From Cryptomeria japonica (Eukaryota; Streptophyta; Pinopsida; Cupressales; Cupressaceae), in the NCBI RefSeq assembly GCF_030272615.1, contig NC_081413.1, positions 18,178,285 through 18,242,284 on the forward strand: a stretch of DNA of 64,000 nt, in the 5' to 3' direction. The position numbers and the translations under genes were made by a program. The stretch's first letter is position 1. Each line of letters begins with the position of its first letter. Below the pieces are notes generated by a model. It searched no databases. It had not been told where the DNA came from and saw nothing but the letters and a program-made list of their open reading frames with translations. Below are positions 9,973-21,946 of this stretch, piece by piece.

Positions 9973-11603
9973 AGAGTTTTTGGTCAATCTAGATAAACAA
10001 TCTAGATTGTAGCAGTTGACAAGGGTCTTCAACATTATCAATGTCAAGATACTAGGGTTGTACGAAATAGGTAGTTCTCATCATCATAAGGAAATAAATA
10101 GATTTCATGGCCCTATTTTCATGGGATTGTGGAAATTTAAGGATGACAAGAGATATGCATTCATGCTTTTAATCCTGATTAACAAGACAATCTAACGATG
10201 TTGATAACTCATTCAAAGATTTATCTATTCTATCAAATGTACAGATGACAAAGGTATGTTGTAGTTTAGATGGCTAGACATAGTTGGGTATGGTTTGAAT
10301 ATCAACTCCTGGTTTTTGTAAATTATTTAATAACTATTCAAAGTAAGTTTTGAGTTGTCCTAAAGACAACTTGGTGTACTTCAAACTATTAGATTTAGCT
10401 ACAACAATATTACCAATCTTCTATACATTGTTATGGATAACAACAATTGAATCTTTCAAAGATAATTTTTTTGTACAAAAATCATCTATATTATGTTGTA
10501 GATGCTCACAAAACCTTGAAATACAATTTCTTTGTTTAAATTCATTAGATGTCTCTTTCTCTCCAACTATGTTGGGCTCGAAAGCGTATTGGAATAGGGT
10601 AACTATCTCATGTTTTAACTTAAAAATTCCTCTTATAGGAGGCCATCTTCCATTATTGAAATAGGATCCTTTTTGTTCCTTATACCATTCAAGAGTTTCT
10701 ACTCTTGGTAAAGTATAAACCATGATACAAAATACATGATATTTAACAATCTTCTTTCCCTTATCTTTTTCATGGGGGCTTCAAGTTAACTAGGCAATTT
10801 ATTATATCACATGCATTCATATTGGGGGGGTTTAATTTGAGCTATGAAAAAATACAATATTTGGTGAAAATAGGGGCTTTTAATTCAAGCTATGTATTGG
10901 GAGGGTGTGACAAAAAAGGAGTCAAGGGCAATATTTTTTGAAAATAGGGGGATTCTATAGTATGTTATGAATGCACGTGATATAACCCAGGTTCACTAAG
11001 TGAAACCCCCATGATCTTTTGTTGGAGTAGAATTTGTTATATTCTAGAAAGGGTCTTGTCCTTCGTTGATGGGATATTCATCTACCTCAAGAATAACTGT
11101 TCTTTTCTCCAACAAGAAGTGGAACTAAATGAAGATTTAGCACCATGAAATGAATCCTCAAAAGGATTACTATAGTTAGTTTTGGTAGATAATGATCTAG
11201 GTAAAATACTAATGTGGCTTTAGGAAACATTATGTACTAGCTTAGCATACTCTAACAACTTTGGTGCGACATGCTACATCCAATTAAATCTCCATCGGTA
11301 TCTCTATTGTGTTTATGTAACCTTTTTGGAGTTAAACTTCTCCGTTAAGAGTTCTAACATAAGGCCAACTATCTAGGAATGTAAGGATTATTGGTATTCA
11401 TCATGGAATATAGGATTTGTATTTGGACTATGACATATTTGAAATTTTCAAACATATTCAACCCATAAAGAGAACTAAACCCCCCCACCGCCCCCAACAA
11501 TTTAAAGAACCATACTTAACTTTTGCATGAGCTTTGTCTCTTGCATGAGCAGTAAGATTTTGGGAAAAGGTAAAACACATAGAGTTTTTGGTCAATCTAG
11601 ATA
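9973..11603. repeat. 23-bp direct repeats bracketing 1.6 kb of decayed coding-like DNA
   Basis: AGAGTTTTTGGTCAATCTAG plus three more bases occurs at 9973-9995 and again at 11581-11603. Each copy is followed by weakly similar sequence (TTGACAAG...). This may be an old tandem duplication or repeats flanking an insertion. Confidence 0.7.
10030..10723 (-). pseudogene. Unrecognised decayed reading frame
   Basis: A 100-codon open frame (10723-10421; includes NGRWPPIRGIFKLKHEIV) continues in the same frame through TAG codons to about 10120, with protein-like segments such as SLKYTKLSLGQLKTYFE. I recognise no domain. It lies downstream, in minus-strand order, of the movement-protein-like fragment, so it may belong to the same degraded element. 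Confidence 0.3.
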
Positions 11604-11930
11604 GACTATAAAATTGACAAGCATTATTATAGTCAACTTGATGATAGTCATAGAGTGCAAGATATGATACAAGTCTAAATTTTTAGGAATACATGACCCT
11701 TTTGTGACTTGAATGGCACCAAAATGCACAAAATTAACATCCTTGTGTCTCCTAATATATTCAATCTCTTCAGGAGGGAATGCAGATAACATTTTGGTCT
11801 GGAAAGTTTGTTGGGGGTCATATTCTAAAGTTAACTCAATTGCTTTCATTCTAGGAACAACAATGTGCTTAATGTAGACCTGGTAATAAAATTCTTTGAT
11901 GGATTGGGATTCAATGTACTCTTTTTATAC
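11592..11930 (-). pseudogene. Possible pararetrovirus movement-protein fragment
   Basis: The frame includes EEIEYIRRHKDVNFVHFGAI. The pattern of basic residues followed by (F/I)H(F/I)GAI(Q/S)V resembles the 30K-type movement proteins of plant pararetroviruses (Caulimoviridae), whose endogenous copies are widespread in plant genomes, gymnosperms included. About 40 residues upstream are open before a TAA. No coat, protease or RT motif could be read nearby, so the assignment rests on one short stretch. Confidence 0.3.
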
Positions 11931-12119
11931 ACAGATTTTACTTTCAACTGAGGAGGTTTGTATGTACTTACTTGTCTTTTGATTGTATCCATATTTCAAG
12001 AATTTCTTCTATCAACAAATCATTTGTTGTAAGTTGTACAAGTGGAAGCTTGAACATGCCTTAAATGCTAGCCTTGTTGATACGTTCAACACCATCTTGT
12101 GCAACAAATCTTTAGAACT

Positions 12120-13195
12120 CCACTATTTCATTAAAGAGTGAGTAGTAGGGACAATCTAGGACACTTACAGGGGTTTTGCAAGAGAGATAAATAGACCTAA
12201 ATATTATGGCTTAATAATGATCAATAGGTAAACAGATAAGAAACTCTCAATATCAAAATGACTTTCTCAATTCTCTTTACTAGAAATGGATAGATTTGCT
12301 AATAATGGTTTTATGACTGTATGTCAACTTTGATACCATATCCAAGAAGAGCTAGAACTTATATGCGATATCTAGATTTATGATCTCTATAATATAACAA
12401 TCCCATAATTATGTTTCCATGCATCTATACCACAACACAAACATCATGCTAGTGTTCAGCCATAGCAATTGATATCCTAATTATAGAATGTGAAATATGC
12501 ACATAACTATGAATAAAGATTAAGAAAAACAAAGAAAGATGCTTATTGCAAACATAAATGACTAATGGACAAGAATTGAATTCATTGTAGATAGTTTTGA
12601 ATATCAAATTCACTTATTTGTGTGCATTTAGTAACTCATGTACTTGTAGCCAACCATTTATCTCTTTCATAAATTAAACATTTATTAATAACATTAAATG
12701 GCTGAGTAATTATGTTTTAATTGAAATTGAAAATAAAATATTTTATTTCAGGACAACTCACACTATTCCCTATCATATTTTAGACTCTCGGTTTTGTTAG
12801 TAATGGTTTGATGTCTTTGGAGCTAATCATTGCATTTCTTTAGTTCTTTTTTCTTCATAGATTTTTTGAACTGCTATTATTTTTCTTCATTTGCAATTCA
12901 GCTTTGTTCTATGAAAGAAGATGTAGCACAAAATTGTATATGAACACCTTCAAAAATAAAATGAAGTTGAAAAGTTTGATTGTCTACTATCATATCTGCA
13001 TCAAGGGATGCTTTAGGCTTACCACTGGCAATGTCATTATGGTAGGCGTAGACTGAAAAACCCTACAACACTTACAATCATAAAATGCCCTTGTCATTCA
13101 CTACCCATCTAAATCTTACAGCATTATGTTGAGGGAGGCACTGCACATTCTGTCGACTACACACAAACCGCTTGTAGGCAATTCTACATTTTTGT
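12120..13195. other. No recognisable feature
   Basis: AT-rich sequence with no long open frame, repeat structure or known motif on either strand. Confidence 0.4.
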
Positions 13196-13204
13196 AGACC
13201 TCTA

Positions 13205-13580
13205 TTGTCAAGAATGCGCTTTCACAAGGGAAAAATGTCCACTCTTTCATCGCTCATAGGTGATTTGCCTTCGCTACACGCTTAACTTTTCGTAATAAGC
13301 TTATTTACTTGTATGGCAAGTGCGGAAGTTTGGTGGATGCTAGAAAAATCTTTGACCGCATGAGAGAACAAGATAGTGTCTCATGGAATAAGATTATTGC
13401 AGCATACAGAACACATGGGTGTCCTCAAGAGGCAATTACATTGTTTCACCATATGCAATAAACCAGTTTCCAACCCGATCAGGTTACGTTTGCCAGCGTA
13501 CTCCCAGCCTGTGCCAAAATGGGAGCTTTGGAACAGGGCATGGACATCCATCAAATCATAAAAGATAGAGAAATTTTGTC
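13205..13580 (+). pseudogene. PPR protein fragment (PLS-type), degraded
   Basis: PPR proteins bind organellar RNA. One frame reads ALSQGKNVHSFIAHR, NKLIYLYGKCGSLVDARKIF, REQDSVSWNKIIAAYRTHG, EAITLFHHMQ and QVTFASVLPACAKMGALEQG, the signature of plant-type PLS repeats. It spans about three to four repeats, has TGA (after AHR) and TAA (after HHMQ) stops, and has no start or end. It is a processed or broken fragment of a host gene, not part of a mobile element. Confidence 0.85.
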
Positions 13581-13630
13581 AGATGGGAGCTTTGGAACAG
13601 GGTATGGACATCCATCAAAGCATTAAAAAC
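13530..13630 (+). repeat. Short tandem duplication at the end of the PPR fragment
   Basis: GGGAGCTTTGGAACAGGG with ATGGACATCCATCAAA is repeated about 60 bases further on with two or three changes. It marks the breakpoint where the PPR homology stops. Confidence 0.75.
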
Positions 13631-14039
13631 TAGGGCAATTCCGGCCTGAGATTGGATAACCAATATGAATACAAGATTGACCAATTTGCATTAAAAACTA
13701 GGGCAATTAACCACCACATGTCTCATTTCCTAACACATTTTGCATAAAAAAGGAATTTCTCATACTCCAAGAGTTTCTTCCACAATCGGTCAATAGCCCA
13801 CAAGAATGCAGGCATAGCTAGCATGTATAAAAGCAAGGAAAAGTTGTAGAATCTCTTGAATGGTATATTTTTTGCAACATGAAATTAAGGTGAAGAATCT
13901 ACCTCCTGCGCGGGATTGCAAGCAATGCCAGAAATGCCTTCGATGTGGGATTGATGTTTTTGGGGGTTGAAGTCACCACGGACGCCTACGCGGGATTGCA
14001 ATGCACAAATGAATTGTCCTTAAATTCTTTTTTTTTAAG

Positions 14040-14230
14040 TAATGGCCGTTGTCATCGGAATTACGATGAACTCGAGCACTTTCTTGAAAAAAAGAAAATT
14101 TTCATTGCTAATGCCTTCTTCATCAAAACCAAATGGCAAATTATTGTCGGAATTATGATGAATTCAGGCATTTTTTCAAAAAAAAATCAAATTTGGCCAC
14201 AATATACCTTCTCCGTCAGAAACCTCAGTC
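14040..14230 (+). repeat. Diverged tandem repeat, about 105-bp unit, two copies
   Basis: GTCGGAATTATGATGAATTC-like sequence followed by an A-rich run and CTTC(T/A)(T/C)C(A/G)TCA recurs at about 14049 and 14155. The open frame across it has no recognisable protein content. Confidence 0.5.
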
Positions 14231-14389
14231 GGAAATCTAGTCCAAATGTATTAGTGATGATTTACACCTCATTATGTCCTAACTCCACTGTTCCTGGTTG
14301 CAGAGAATTTTCTCTCAGACAAGTACTGGTAGCTTCCAAGATGGCATATGAAGAATGGACTAATAGTTAAATGATACTAAGATATGCAT

Positions 14390-15238
14390 ATGCAAATGAT
14401 TTAAGCTAACATTATATCAAGCTACGAAAGAAATTATAAAATTGCTAATTGCTTCAAACTCAAACTCATGGATGCAAGATAAAGACTCCTAGAATGACTA
14501 TATGATTAGCTATTAGTTTCAAAATGGCTTAGGAGATCTCTTTTTATAGATTTTTGATTGCTTGAGCTTAGGTGGTAGAGATCAACAGTCATGATCAAAA
14601 CTTACAAATTGGATGGCTATGAGCAAGAAGTTGAAGGTTCAGAGAAAGGGGGAAGGAGAAGACAAGTGTCACTCATCTCACCTTGATTGAGTTGAAGACT
14701 TGAGAGGATATAGGATAGTTGGAGAAGATGTAGGAATGAGAGGACAAGTGGACTCAAGTCCTCCTAAGATATAGGGATGTTGGAGAGAATATAGAAGAAG
14801 GCTAGGAAATATCTATATGTACACAATATTTAATTTATTTTGGAAGTTGGAGATAAGTGGCTAATAAAAAAAAATTATTTTATTTTATTTTGTTGAATTA
14901 ATTTAGCCACATGATGGATGAGTTGGCAAAGGAAAGATGAAGTGGAGAACGAAAGGTGAGTTGGAAAAAGGATTAAATAATTAAAAAATTATTTAATTAA
15001 TGAGAGTATAGGATAGTAGATGGAGGAATATTTAAATATTAGATATTTAATTAATTGATTAGAAGAAAATGATATAATGAATTAATTAATAAAATGTTTA
15101 AATTAAATTAATTAATAGAAGGCCATGAAATGAATTAAATAAATTAATCTTTTCAAATTAACTATTAATAGAAGAATAATTATTAAATAAATATAAAATA
15201 TTTATTTAATTGCTCATAGCCAATTTTATGTATATACA
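14390..15238 (-). repeat. Probable LTR 'a' (Gypsy type), left limit uncertain
   Basis: On the minus strand a purine-rich stretch AAAGAGGGGCAAAA is followed directly by TGTATATACATAAAATTGGC, the look of a polypurine tract plus LTR start. It resembles the sequence beginning at 16537, and both also contain a CAACAGTCA...GACAAGTGTCA segment. It could be the 3' LTR of the Tat element to its right. No partner LTR is in the window, so the call is tentative. Confidence 0.4.
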
Positions 15239-15599
15239 TTTTGCCCCTCTTTGAAATGATGTTGAGACAACATTGTTTCAAAGATTAAATCAAGTCTTGA
15301 TAATGCGCCTGATGAAGAAAAAAATATTGATTGTATGCCCCCTCGGGAGATTGATCGTGAAATTATTGAAAAATTTGGATTGAACGATTGATCTCACAAT
15401 AATTGATTGAAATTTCTACAACTTTGGTTGATGAAAATGTCTTCTCTTTGATTACTTTGATATTCTGCTTAATTTGATGATTCATAGAGTTTGATTTATC
15501 TCATGATCGATGAGGGTCAATGATATAAACTCGAAGCTTTGATGGTCTGATAGGATAGTGTCATGCTCTGTGAAGTGTACCTGTGCAAACACAATGCAC

Positions 15600-16537
15600 T
15601 CAATAAATCATTACAAGCATGGTTAGAAGACTTAGTAAAACCATAGCTAATCGACTTATTGCCTCCTAGTAAATGCGAGTATGAAAAATTCTCTCAAGTC
15701 TGATTATGCATACTCCAGTGACTTGACTACACTTAGATGGAGGATTTGAATGATGAAAATGCATGATATAGCAAGAATAGCATGATTAAGCTATATGAGT
15801 TCATGATTGATCTAGAAAATGAACTAAGATTAAGATGCAATTAAGCTAAAATTTGAACATGATAACAATGCTTGAAAATGTGAAACTAGAAGCTAGATGC
15901 CTATAGTAACAATGCATAAGATGAGATGAAATTGGGACCCATGTTGCTCCAAAATGAGGTCTATTTATAGGATTTCCAAGGCTAGAGGTGAGGTGGCAGG
16001 AATCAACAGTCAAGATTGATCTGAAGATATCAATGGTTAAATTGGAGGAGGTTGGCAAAGGGGTTGGATTAAAGGGAACATCTATCATCTCTATGGTGAC
16101 AAGTGTCAAGAGGCCTCTAGAAGAGTTCGGATGAAAGGGAACACTTAGTGACAAGTGTCACAAAGCTTCTAGAAGAGGTTGGATGAAAGGGGACATGGTG
16201 GGTAGGTAGAATGGGTTAGGTTTAGGAGTGGTATAAGTTAGGAGAATTTGAATTTAAAAATTCAAATAATAAGAAAAGGCTAATTAATCTCAACAACTCA
16301 TGAATTTGATTTGTTATAATTAATTAGGGGATCTAGAAGAAATGATTTTGGATGGAGGGAATTAATTAATCAAAGGGGTGAAATGAACCTATTAAGTAAA
16401 TCCTTAGATTTATTAATAAGTAGATGAAAGGAGAAATTTAATCAAATTGTTGATGAATTCAATTAAATTGGGAAGAATATTAATTAAATAATTGCTTATT
16501 TAATTAATTATCTTCAAGCCATTTTTAGGTGTATACA
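15600..16537 (-). repeat. Probable LTR 'b', related to LTR 'a'
   Basis: It begins TGTATACACCTAAAAATGGC on the minus strand, like LTR 'a', and shares AT-rich TTAATTAA blocks and a GACAAGTGTCA motif with it. It has no polypurine tract beside it, and similar TCATGAT(C/T)GATGA...AAACTC sequence lies on both sides (about 15490 and 16545). It could be a solo LTR inside the untranslated 3' region of the Tat element. Confidence 0.35.
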
Positions 16538-16849
16538 AATAGAGTTTGATTGACTTCATGATTGATGAATGTCAATGATGTAAACTCAAGATTGGATAGA
16601 CTAGATGTGTAACCTCATGATGAATGAACGTCACTAATATGTGGTCAAAGAGATTGATATAAATCTCAAGTGAGTGGATAGGATAGCTTATTGATTGATC
16701 AAAGCAATTGATTGGATCAAGAACTGACATTTTGTTGATATAATGTTGCAAGAGGATCTAGATGTATTTATTCATCTAGGGGGAAACAGGATGATCAGCG
16801 AGGCCTACAACATCTTAAAAGAGTGGTGCTCTTCGTCCTAGTTGACATA

Positions 16850-17780
16850 TTGATATGAGACATTGAATTGTATCATGGGATATTGCATTTTATTGATTAT
16901 TTCTTTGATATCATTGTATACTTGGACTGTTTATTGTTTTATGATGATATGCAGACATGGACCCTATATGATGTTGATGATTCATGATTTATTATACATT
17001 TTACTCTATATGATGATAATCTATATGCATTGATTACATAGATTATATATATACGCAGTGATGGATGATATTATGATGATATTTTCTTTCCTTTATTTTC
17101 ATGATGATGATGTTTTATATGATGCAATGATGGTGAAAATGATTTTTATTTTTTATTTTGATGATCGTGGATGCAAATAAAATTAATTCTATAATGCTTT
17201 ACTTAAATGATGCAAATGCAATGATCTATATGAGAATGATTCTAATGATTACGCATGCAAATGAATTTTTATTTTTTTAAATTTTAATGTGTATGCATAT
17301 AATGATTTGAAATGCAAATGATCTACATGAAATGTATTTGATTTCAAGTTTGATGATTTTAAATGTAAATGATGATTATGAATGCTATGCTTGATCAAAC
17401 TTATGCAATGGATGCTTATATGTAATGTTTATGATTATAATGAAATGCTTATAATGATAAATGAATCTAAGTGCAAAGATGCAACTAAATGACCTTAATG
17501 GATAAAAAGAACTACAATGATAATGATCCTAATGAAAATAATAATGATGATATACTACATGATTAATGAAATGCACTTAATGGAATGCAAACTAATGCAA
17601 TGTAAATGATTATGATCAAAATGCAAACGTAATGAAATGAATGAACCTAAATGCGAATTCTTTTGGTTTGTACAAGTATACTCAATCTTTATTTATAACC
17701 ATTGATCTCTAAATGGAATGAAATACTTATAATGAAACTGACAATGAATCCCTATAATGTAGAATAATGAGCTAATCTAA
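16850..17780. repeat. Degenerate ATGA/AATG-rich simple sequence
   Basis: Nearly one kilobase dominated by interspersed ATGATG, AATGAT and ATGCAAATGA words, too diverged to count units. Low-complexity tracts like this are common in the long 3' untranslated parts of Tat-type elements. Confidence 0.6.
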
Positions 17781-17869
17781 AATGATCTAACTAAAATGAT
17801 ACTTCCATTCTTCATATGTTGTCTTATAACAATGCTTGATTTCATCATTGAGATTTTAAAATGTTGCAA

Positions 17870-18002
17870 GAAAATACAAGCATCTTGACATAATAATTCA
17901 AGCTGACCTGAGTATTTCTTACATGGATTTTGATATAGAAAGTTTATACAAGCAACTTGATGTGATGAATCAAGCTGACCTAAGTATTTTTTGCAGAACA
18001 GA
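17870..18002 (-). repeat. Tandem duplication, about 62-bp unit, two copies
   Basis: CAAGC(A/A)(T/A)CTTGA...TCAAGCTGACCT(G/A)AGTATTT is found at about 17877 and again at about 17948. The short open frame over it simply reflects the duplication. Confidence 0.65.
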
Positions 18003-21000
18003 CAAGGATTATCCCCTTTCATGCATGACTTGGAATGTCCTCCTTGATCTTTTGCCGATCATATCCTTAGATAAGTACATACCTTAATAAGAGAAACCAT
18101 AGATAGCGAACAAAGAAAATAATCATGCCCCATCATAGCTTCTCTAGTCATGGACATCCTTGAGTCGCATAGAGTACATGATTAGCAATAAATCAAGATA
18201 TAAAAACAAAATCTTGTATGTCATACACATGTTCTCATGGTCATTAACTGATATATTTATCTTGATCAATAATCATTGATAATTCTTTATTACTTGCTGG
18301 TTGAATCTTTGTTTTCTGAGTTTCACGATCCAGTTGTTACAAATGCCTTGATCTTAGTTGCTTTTGTTGTTTATCATTTGTTTCAAAACCCTAGGTATTT
18401 TTTATTCTTTTCTAAGTTTTCCGAATGTTTTGGATTTTAAAAGATTTAAAAGATCACCTTAGCAAATGAAATTAGGCTTTTACCCCTAGCAGAAACAAAC
18501 CTTTATAATGGATGTACAAAAGGATGATCCAAACCATGGCGGGATATAATGCAGATATGATTGATAAAATCCAAGACACTAACTACACTAAGTATGTCAA
18601 AGATTGATAATTGTTGATAAGCTGCACATTTCTTGCTAATGGTTCAAAGCAATGGATGTGAAAGGTAAATGGATAGGATAGATGGAAATGATAGATGCAA
18701 ATAGGATGAAGTGGATAGGTGCGCAAAGCTATCTCATAGATGGAAGAACTCACTTTTAGATAGCTCCTGTTTACCAGGTTTTCACTATCTAAATTTATTG
18801 CATTTTTCCATATTTGATTCTTTTTTTGTTTTGTTTTCATTGTTTTATGCTTTTTAGGGATTTTCTGCTTTTTTGATTTTTACTAATTTCTTCAGGACTT
18901 TAATATCTCAACCATATAACTTCTTGAGATGAATAGAATTGATGGGCTCATCAAACCAATCACCTTTAGGTGTAGATAACTTGTATGCTCCTAAGCCACA
19001 TGTTGCTACTATAACAAAAGGACCTAACCAGTTCAGTTCAAATTTTCCCTTTCTTTTCTCGGTCTTGTTGATTCCTTGGATTCTTCCTTAGAACTAGATC
19101 TCCAATCTAAAAAATGTGTGGCTTAACTCTATGATTATAACTTCTCACCATTCTCTATTGATATCCCTTCAAATGATCTGTAGCGTTTTGGCGGCGTTCC
19201 TGAATCAACTCAAGTTCTTGAAGTCTAGAGACTCATTGTTCTTCTTCCAATATAAGACCTTTCAAGGACACTCGTATAGAAGGTATCTCTACTTCTACTG
19301 GTAATATGGCTTCATATCTATAGACTAATTAATATGGGGTTTCCCACGTTGGTGTGTGAATGCTAGTTTGATATGCCTAAAGAGTAGGATTTAGCTGAAT
19401 ATGCCAGTCTTTACCAGCTTCATTGACTATTTTCTTTAGGATCTTTAAGATTATTTTATTTGATGCCTCAGTTTGACCATTTCCATGTGGATAATATGGG
19501 GTAGAAAACCTATGCTAAATATGAAATCGCTCACATAGTTCCTTCACATCTTGATTCTTAAATGACCTCCTATTATTAGTAATAATGGTCATAGGGAGTC
19601 CATAGCGATAGATTATATAATTAAAGATGAATGATGATATTTGATTTCTTGTCACTTTCATCAAATGCACTAATTCAATCCATTTAGTGAAATACTCTGT
19701 AGCAATCAGAATGAACTTATGTCCATTAGAAGATGAAGGGTTTATCTTACCCACCAAGTCAAGACCCCTTTGGGAGAATGGCCATGAACCTGCCATAGGA
19801 TGCAGTTCTTGTGTTGGTGCGTGGATGAGATTCCCATGGATCTGACATTATTTTCATCTCTTAGAATGTGTAAATGAATCTCTCTCCATGGTAGGCCATT
19901 AGTAACCCCAGCAAATAAGTTTCATAGCCAGCATTAAACCCCTTGAGTGTGTGCCACAAATACCTGCGTGGATGTCATTAATAACTTTCTCAAATTCTTC
20001 TTGTTTGATATATCTCATTAGAGTTCTATCTAGACCTCATCTATATAGGATATCAGCAATGATAGTATAACAAGATGACTGACGGATAAAATTTCTTCTC
20101 TGATTGCGGGATAGGTCACGAGGAAGGATATTCTCCTTTAGGTATCGATAAGTTTGGCTTTATAAAGATTGATTGGTTCCAAATATATGGCAAATCATGT
20201 GGGTATTTTGGGATTCATTGGTAGGATTCAAGATATCTTCCATCAGGAATTCATAACGTTGTTAATTTTCTTGATTCTGTGAAAGAGATACTAGTACCCA
20301 TTGCATCCACTGCTTTGTTCTCATTTCTTGGGATCTGAGTAAATGTTATTTCTTCAAAATGCTCTTTATGATTTTCAACCAGCTATTTGTAAGGCATGAG
20401 CTTGCCATCCTTAGTTTGATAATCATCATTTATTTGGCTGATTATAAGTTGTGAATCACCATAAACATGCAATTCTTTGATGTTCTATTCAATAGCCATT
20501 TTGAGCCCAATAAATAATGCTTCATATTCTGCAGCATTGTTTGTGCATGGAAATCGTACTCTATATGATTTTGGAATTGTGTGTCTCTGAGGTGTGATGA
20601 ACAAGATTCCAACACTTGATCCATATTGTGTATAGGATCCATCAAAGTACAACTCCCAAATTTTTGTGCTTATTGTCAAAATGTCTGTATCAAGAAATTC
20701 GATGTGCAATGGTGTGTCATCTTGTAAGGGTGCTTCAGCCAATTGATCAACAATGACCTATCTTTGATAGTTGTTTTATCAACATATTTTATATCAAACT
20801 CACTTATTACCATAGCCCATTTTGCCAGTTTGCCTGTCAAAGTTGACTTGCTCAACAAATACTTTAGTGGATCTATTTTTGCTATCAGTTTCATAGAATG
20901 ATTCAGCATATAATGTTGCAATTTTTGAGTTACAAATACAACTACTAGGCATGTCTTCTCAACTAATGTATAGTTCAATTCATAGCCTACATTTTTTCTA

Positions 21001-21602
21001 CTGATGTAATACACTACTCTTTCTTTCCCTTCTTCATCATGCTAAGCTAAGAGAGATCCTAGTGATACATTTGTTGTTGAGATGTAAAGAAACATTGATT
21101 TCCCTTTGATTGGTGATACAAGTACTGGAGGATTTATCAAATATTCTTTGATTTGCATAAAAGATTCTTCACACTTCTGATCCCATTTGAATGGAACATT
21201 CTTATGTAAAAGATGAGTGAATGGATGACATCTATCTGCTAATTGAGAGATAAATCTTCTGATTGATTGCAATCTCCCTTGTAGAGAACACAATTGACTT
21301 ATGTCCCTGGGTGACTCCATTTCCATGATAGCTTTGACCTTTTCTAGATCTACTTCAATTCCATGAGTTGATATAATGTACCCAAGAAGTTTTCCAAAGG
21401 TTACTCCAAATGCACATTTCTTTGGATTCAATCTTAACTGATATTGTTCAAGCCTATCAAAGATCTTACCCAAGATATTCAAATGTTCTTTCCTTGTATG
21501 AGATTTTGCAAGTATGTCATCTACATAATCTTCCATAAATGTATGCATCATATCATGGAAAATTGTGTTCATGGCTCTTTGATAAGTTGCTCCTCTATTA
21601 TT

Positions 21603-21740
21603 TGTTGGCAATGGGCCAATGTCCCTTGCGAGGATTCGCGACATGGTTTATTAGCCTCCTGTGGATTCTATAAGTCTAGTGGTTGTATCGGGCATTGATA
21701 GATCGATCTTTTGGTGCAACGGCAACCCTAGCTTGTAACA
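21603..21740 (+). repeat. 5' LTR of the TRIM
   Basis: Starts TGTTGGC and ends GTAACA; followed by an AG spacer and the primer binding site. Confidence 0.92.
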
Positions 21741-21808
21741 AGTGGTATCAGAGCTTGGTCATAGGTTCGAATCACACAGGCCGCGATGAGTGACGTTGGG
21801 AGGTGGAT

Positions 21809-21946
21809 TTTTGGCAATGGGCCAACGTCCCTTGCGAGGATTCTTGACATGGTTTAACAACCTCCTGTGGATTCTATAATTCTCGTGGTTGTATCGGGCA
21901 TTGATAGATTGATATTTTGGTGCAATGACAACCCTAGCTTATAACA
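21809..21946 (+). repeat. 3' LTR of the TRIM
   Basis: Same length as the 5' copy; differs at about 14 positions, including the first G (TG changed to TT). Confidence 0.92.

Larger units (their letters stand above)
21603..21946 (+). mobile_element. TRIM (miniature LTR retrotransposon) inside the Tat RT
   Basis: Two 138-bp direct repeats (21603-21740, 21809-21946; about 90% identical) flank a 68-bp body. TG...CA ends are seen in the left copy (the right copy starts TT). A perfect TTATT target duplication lies at 21598-21602 and 21947-21951. The body holds a primer binding site TGGTATCAGAGC (21743-21754) and a purine tract GTTGGGAGGTGGA (21794-21806). It codes for nothing, so it must have moved with borrowed enzymes. 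Removing it and one TTATT rejoins the Tat RT as MPFGLNN-RGATYQRA. Confidence 0.95.

Noticed and set aside
21743-21754. tRNA gene fragment
   Set aside because: It is complementary to the tRNA 3' end only, as a primer binding site; no cloverleaf can be formed around it.
21603-21946. Cassandra-type TRIM (carrying 5S rRNA)
   Set aside because: No 5S rRNA-like segment could be recognised in the LTRs.
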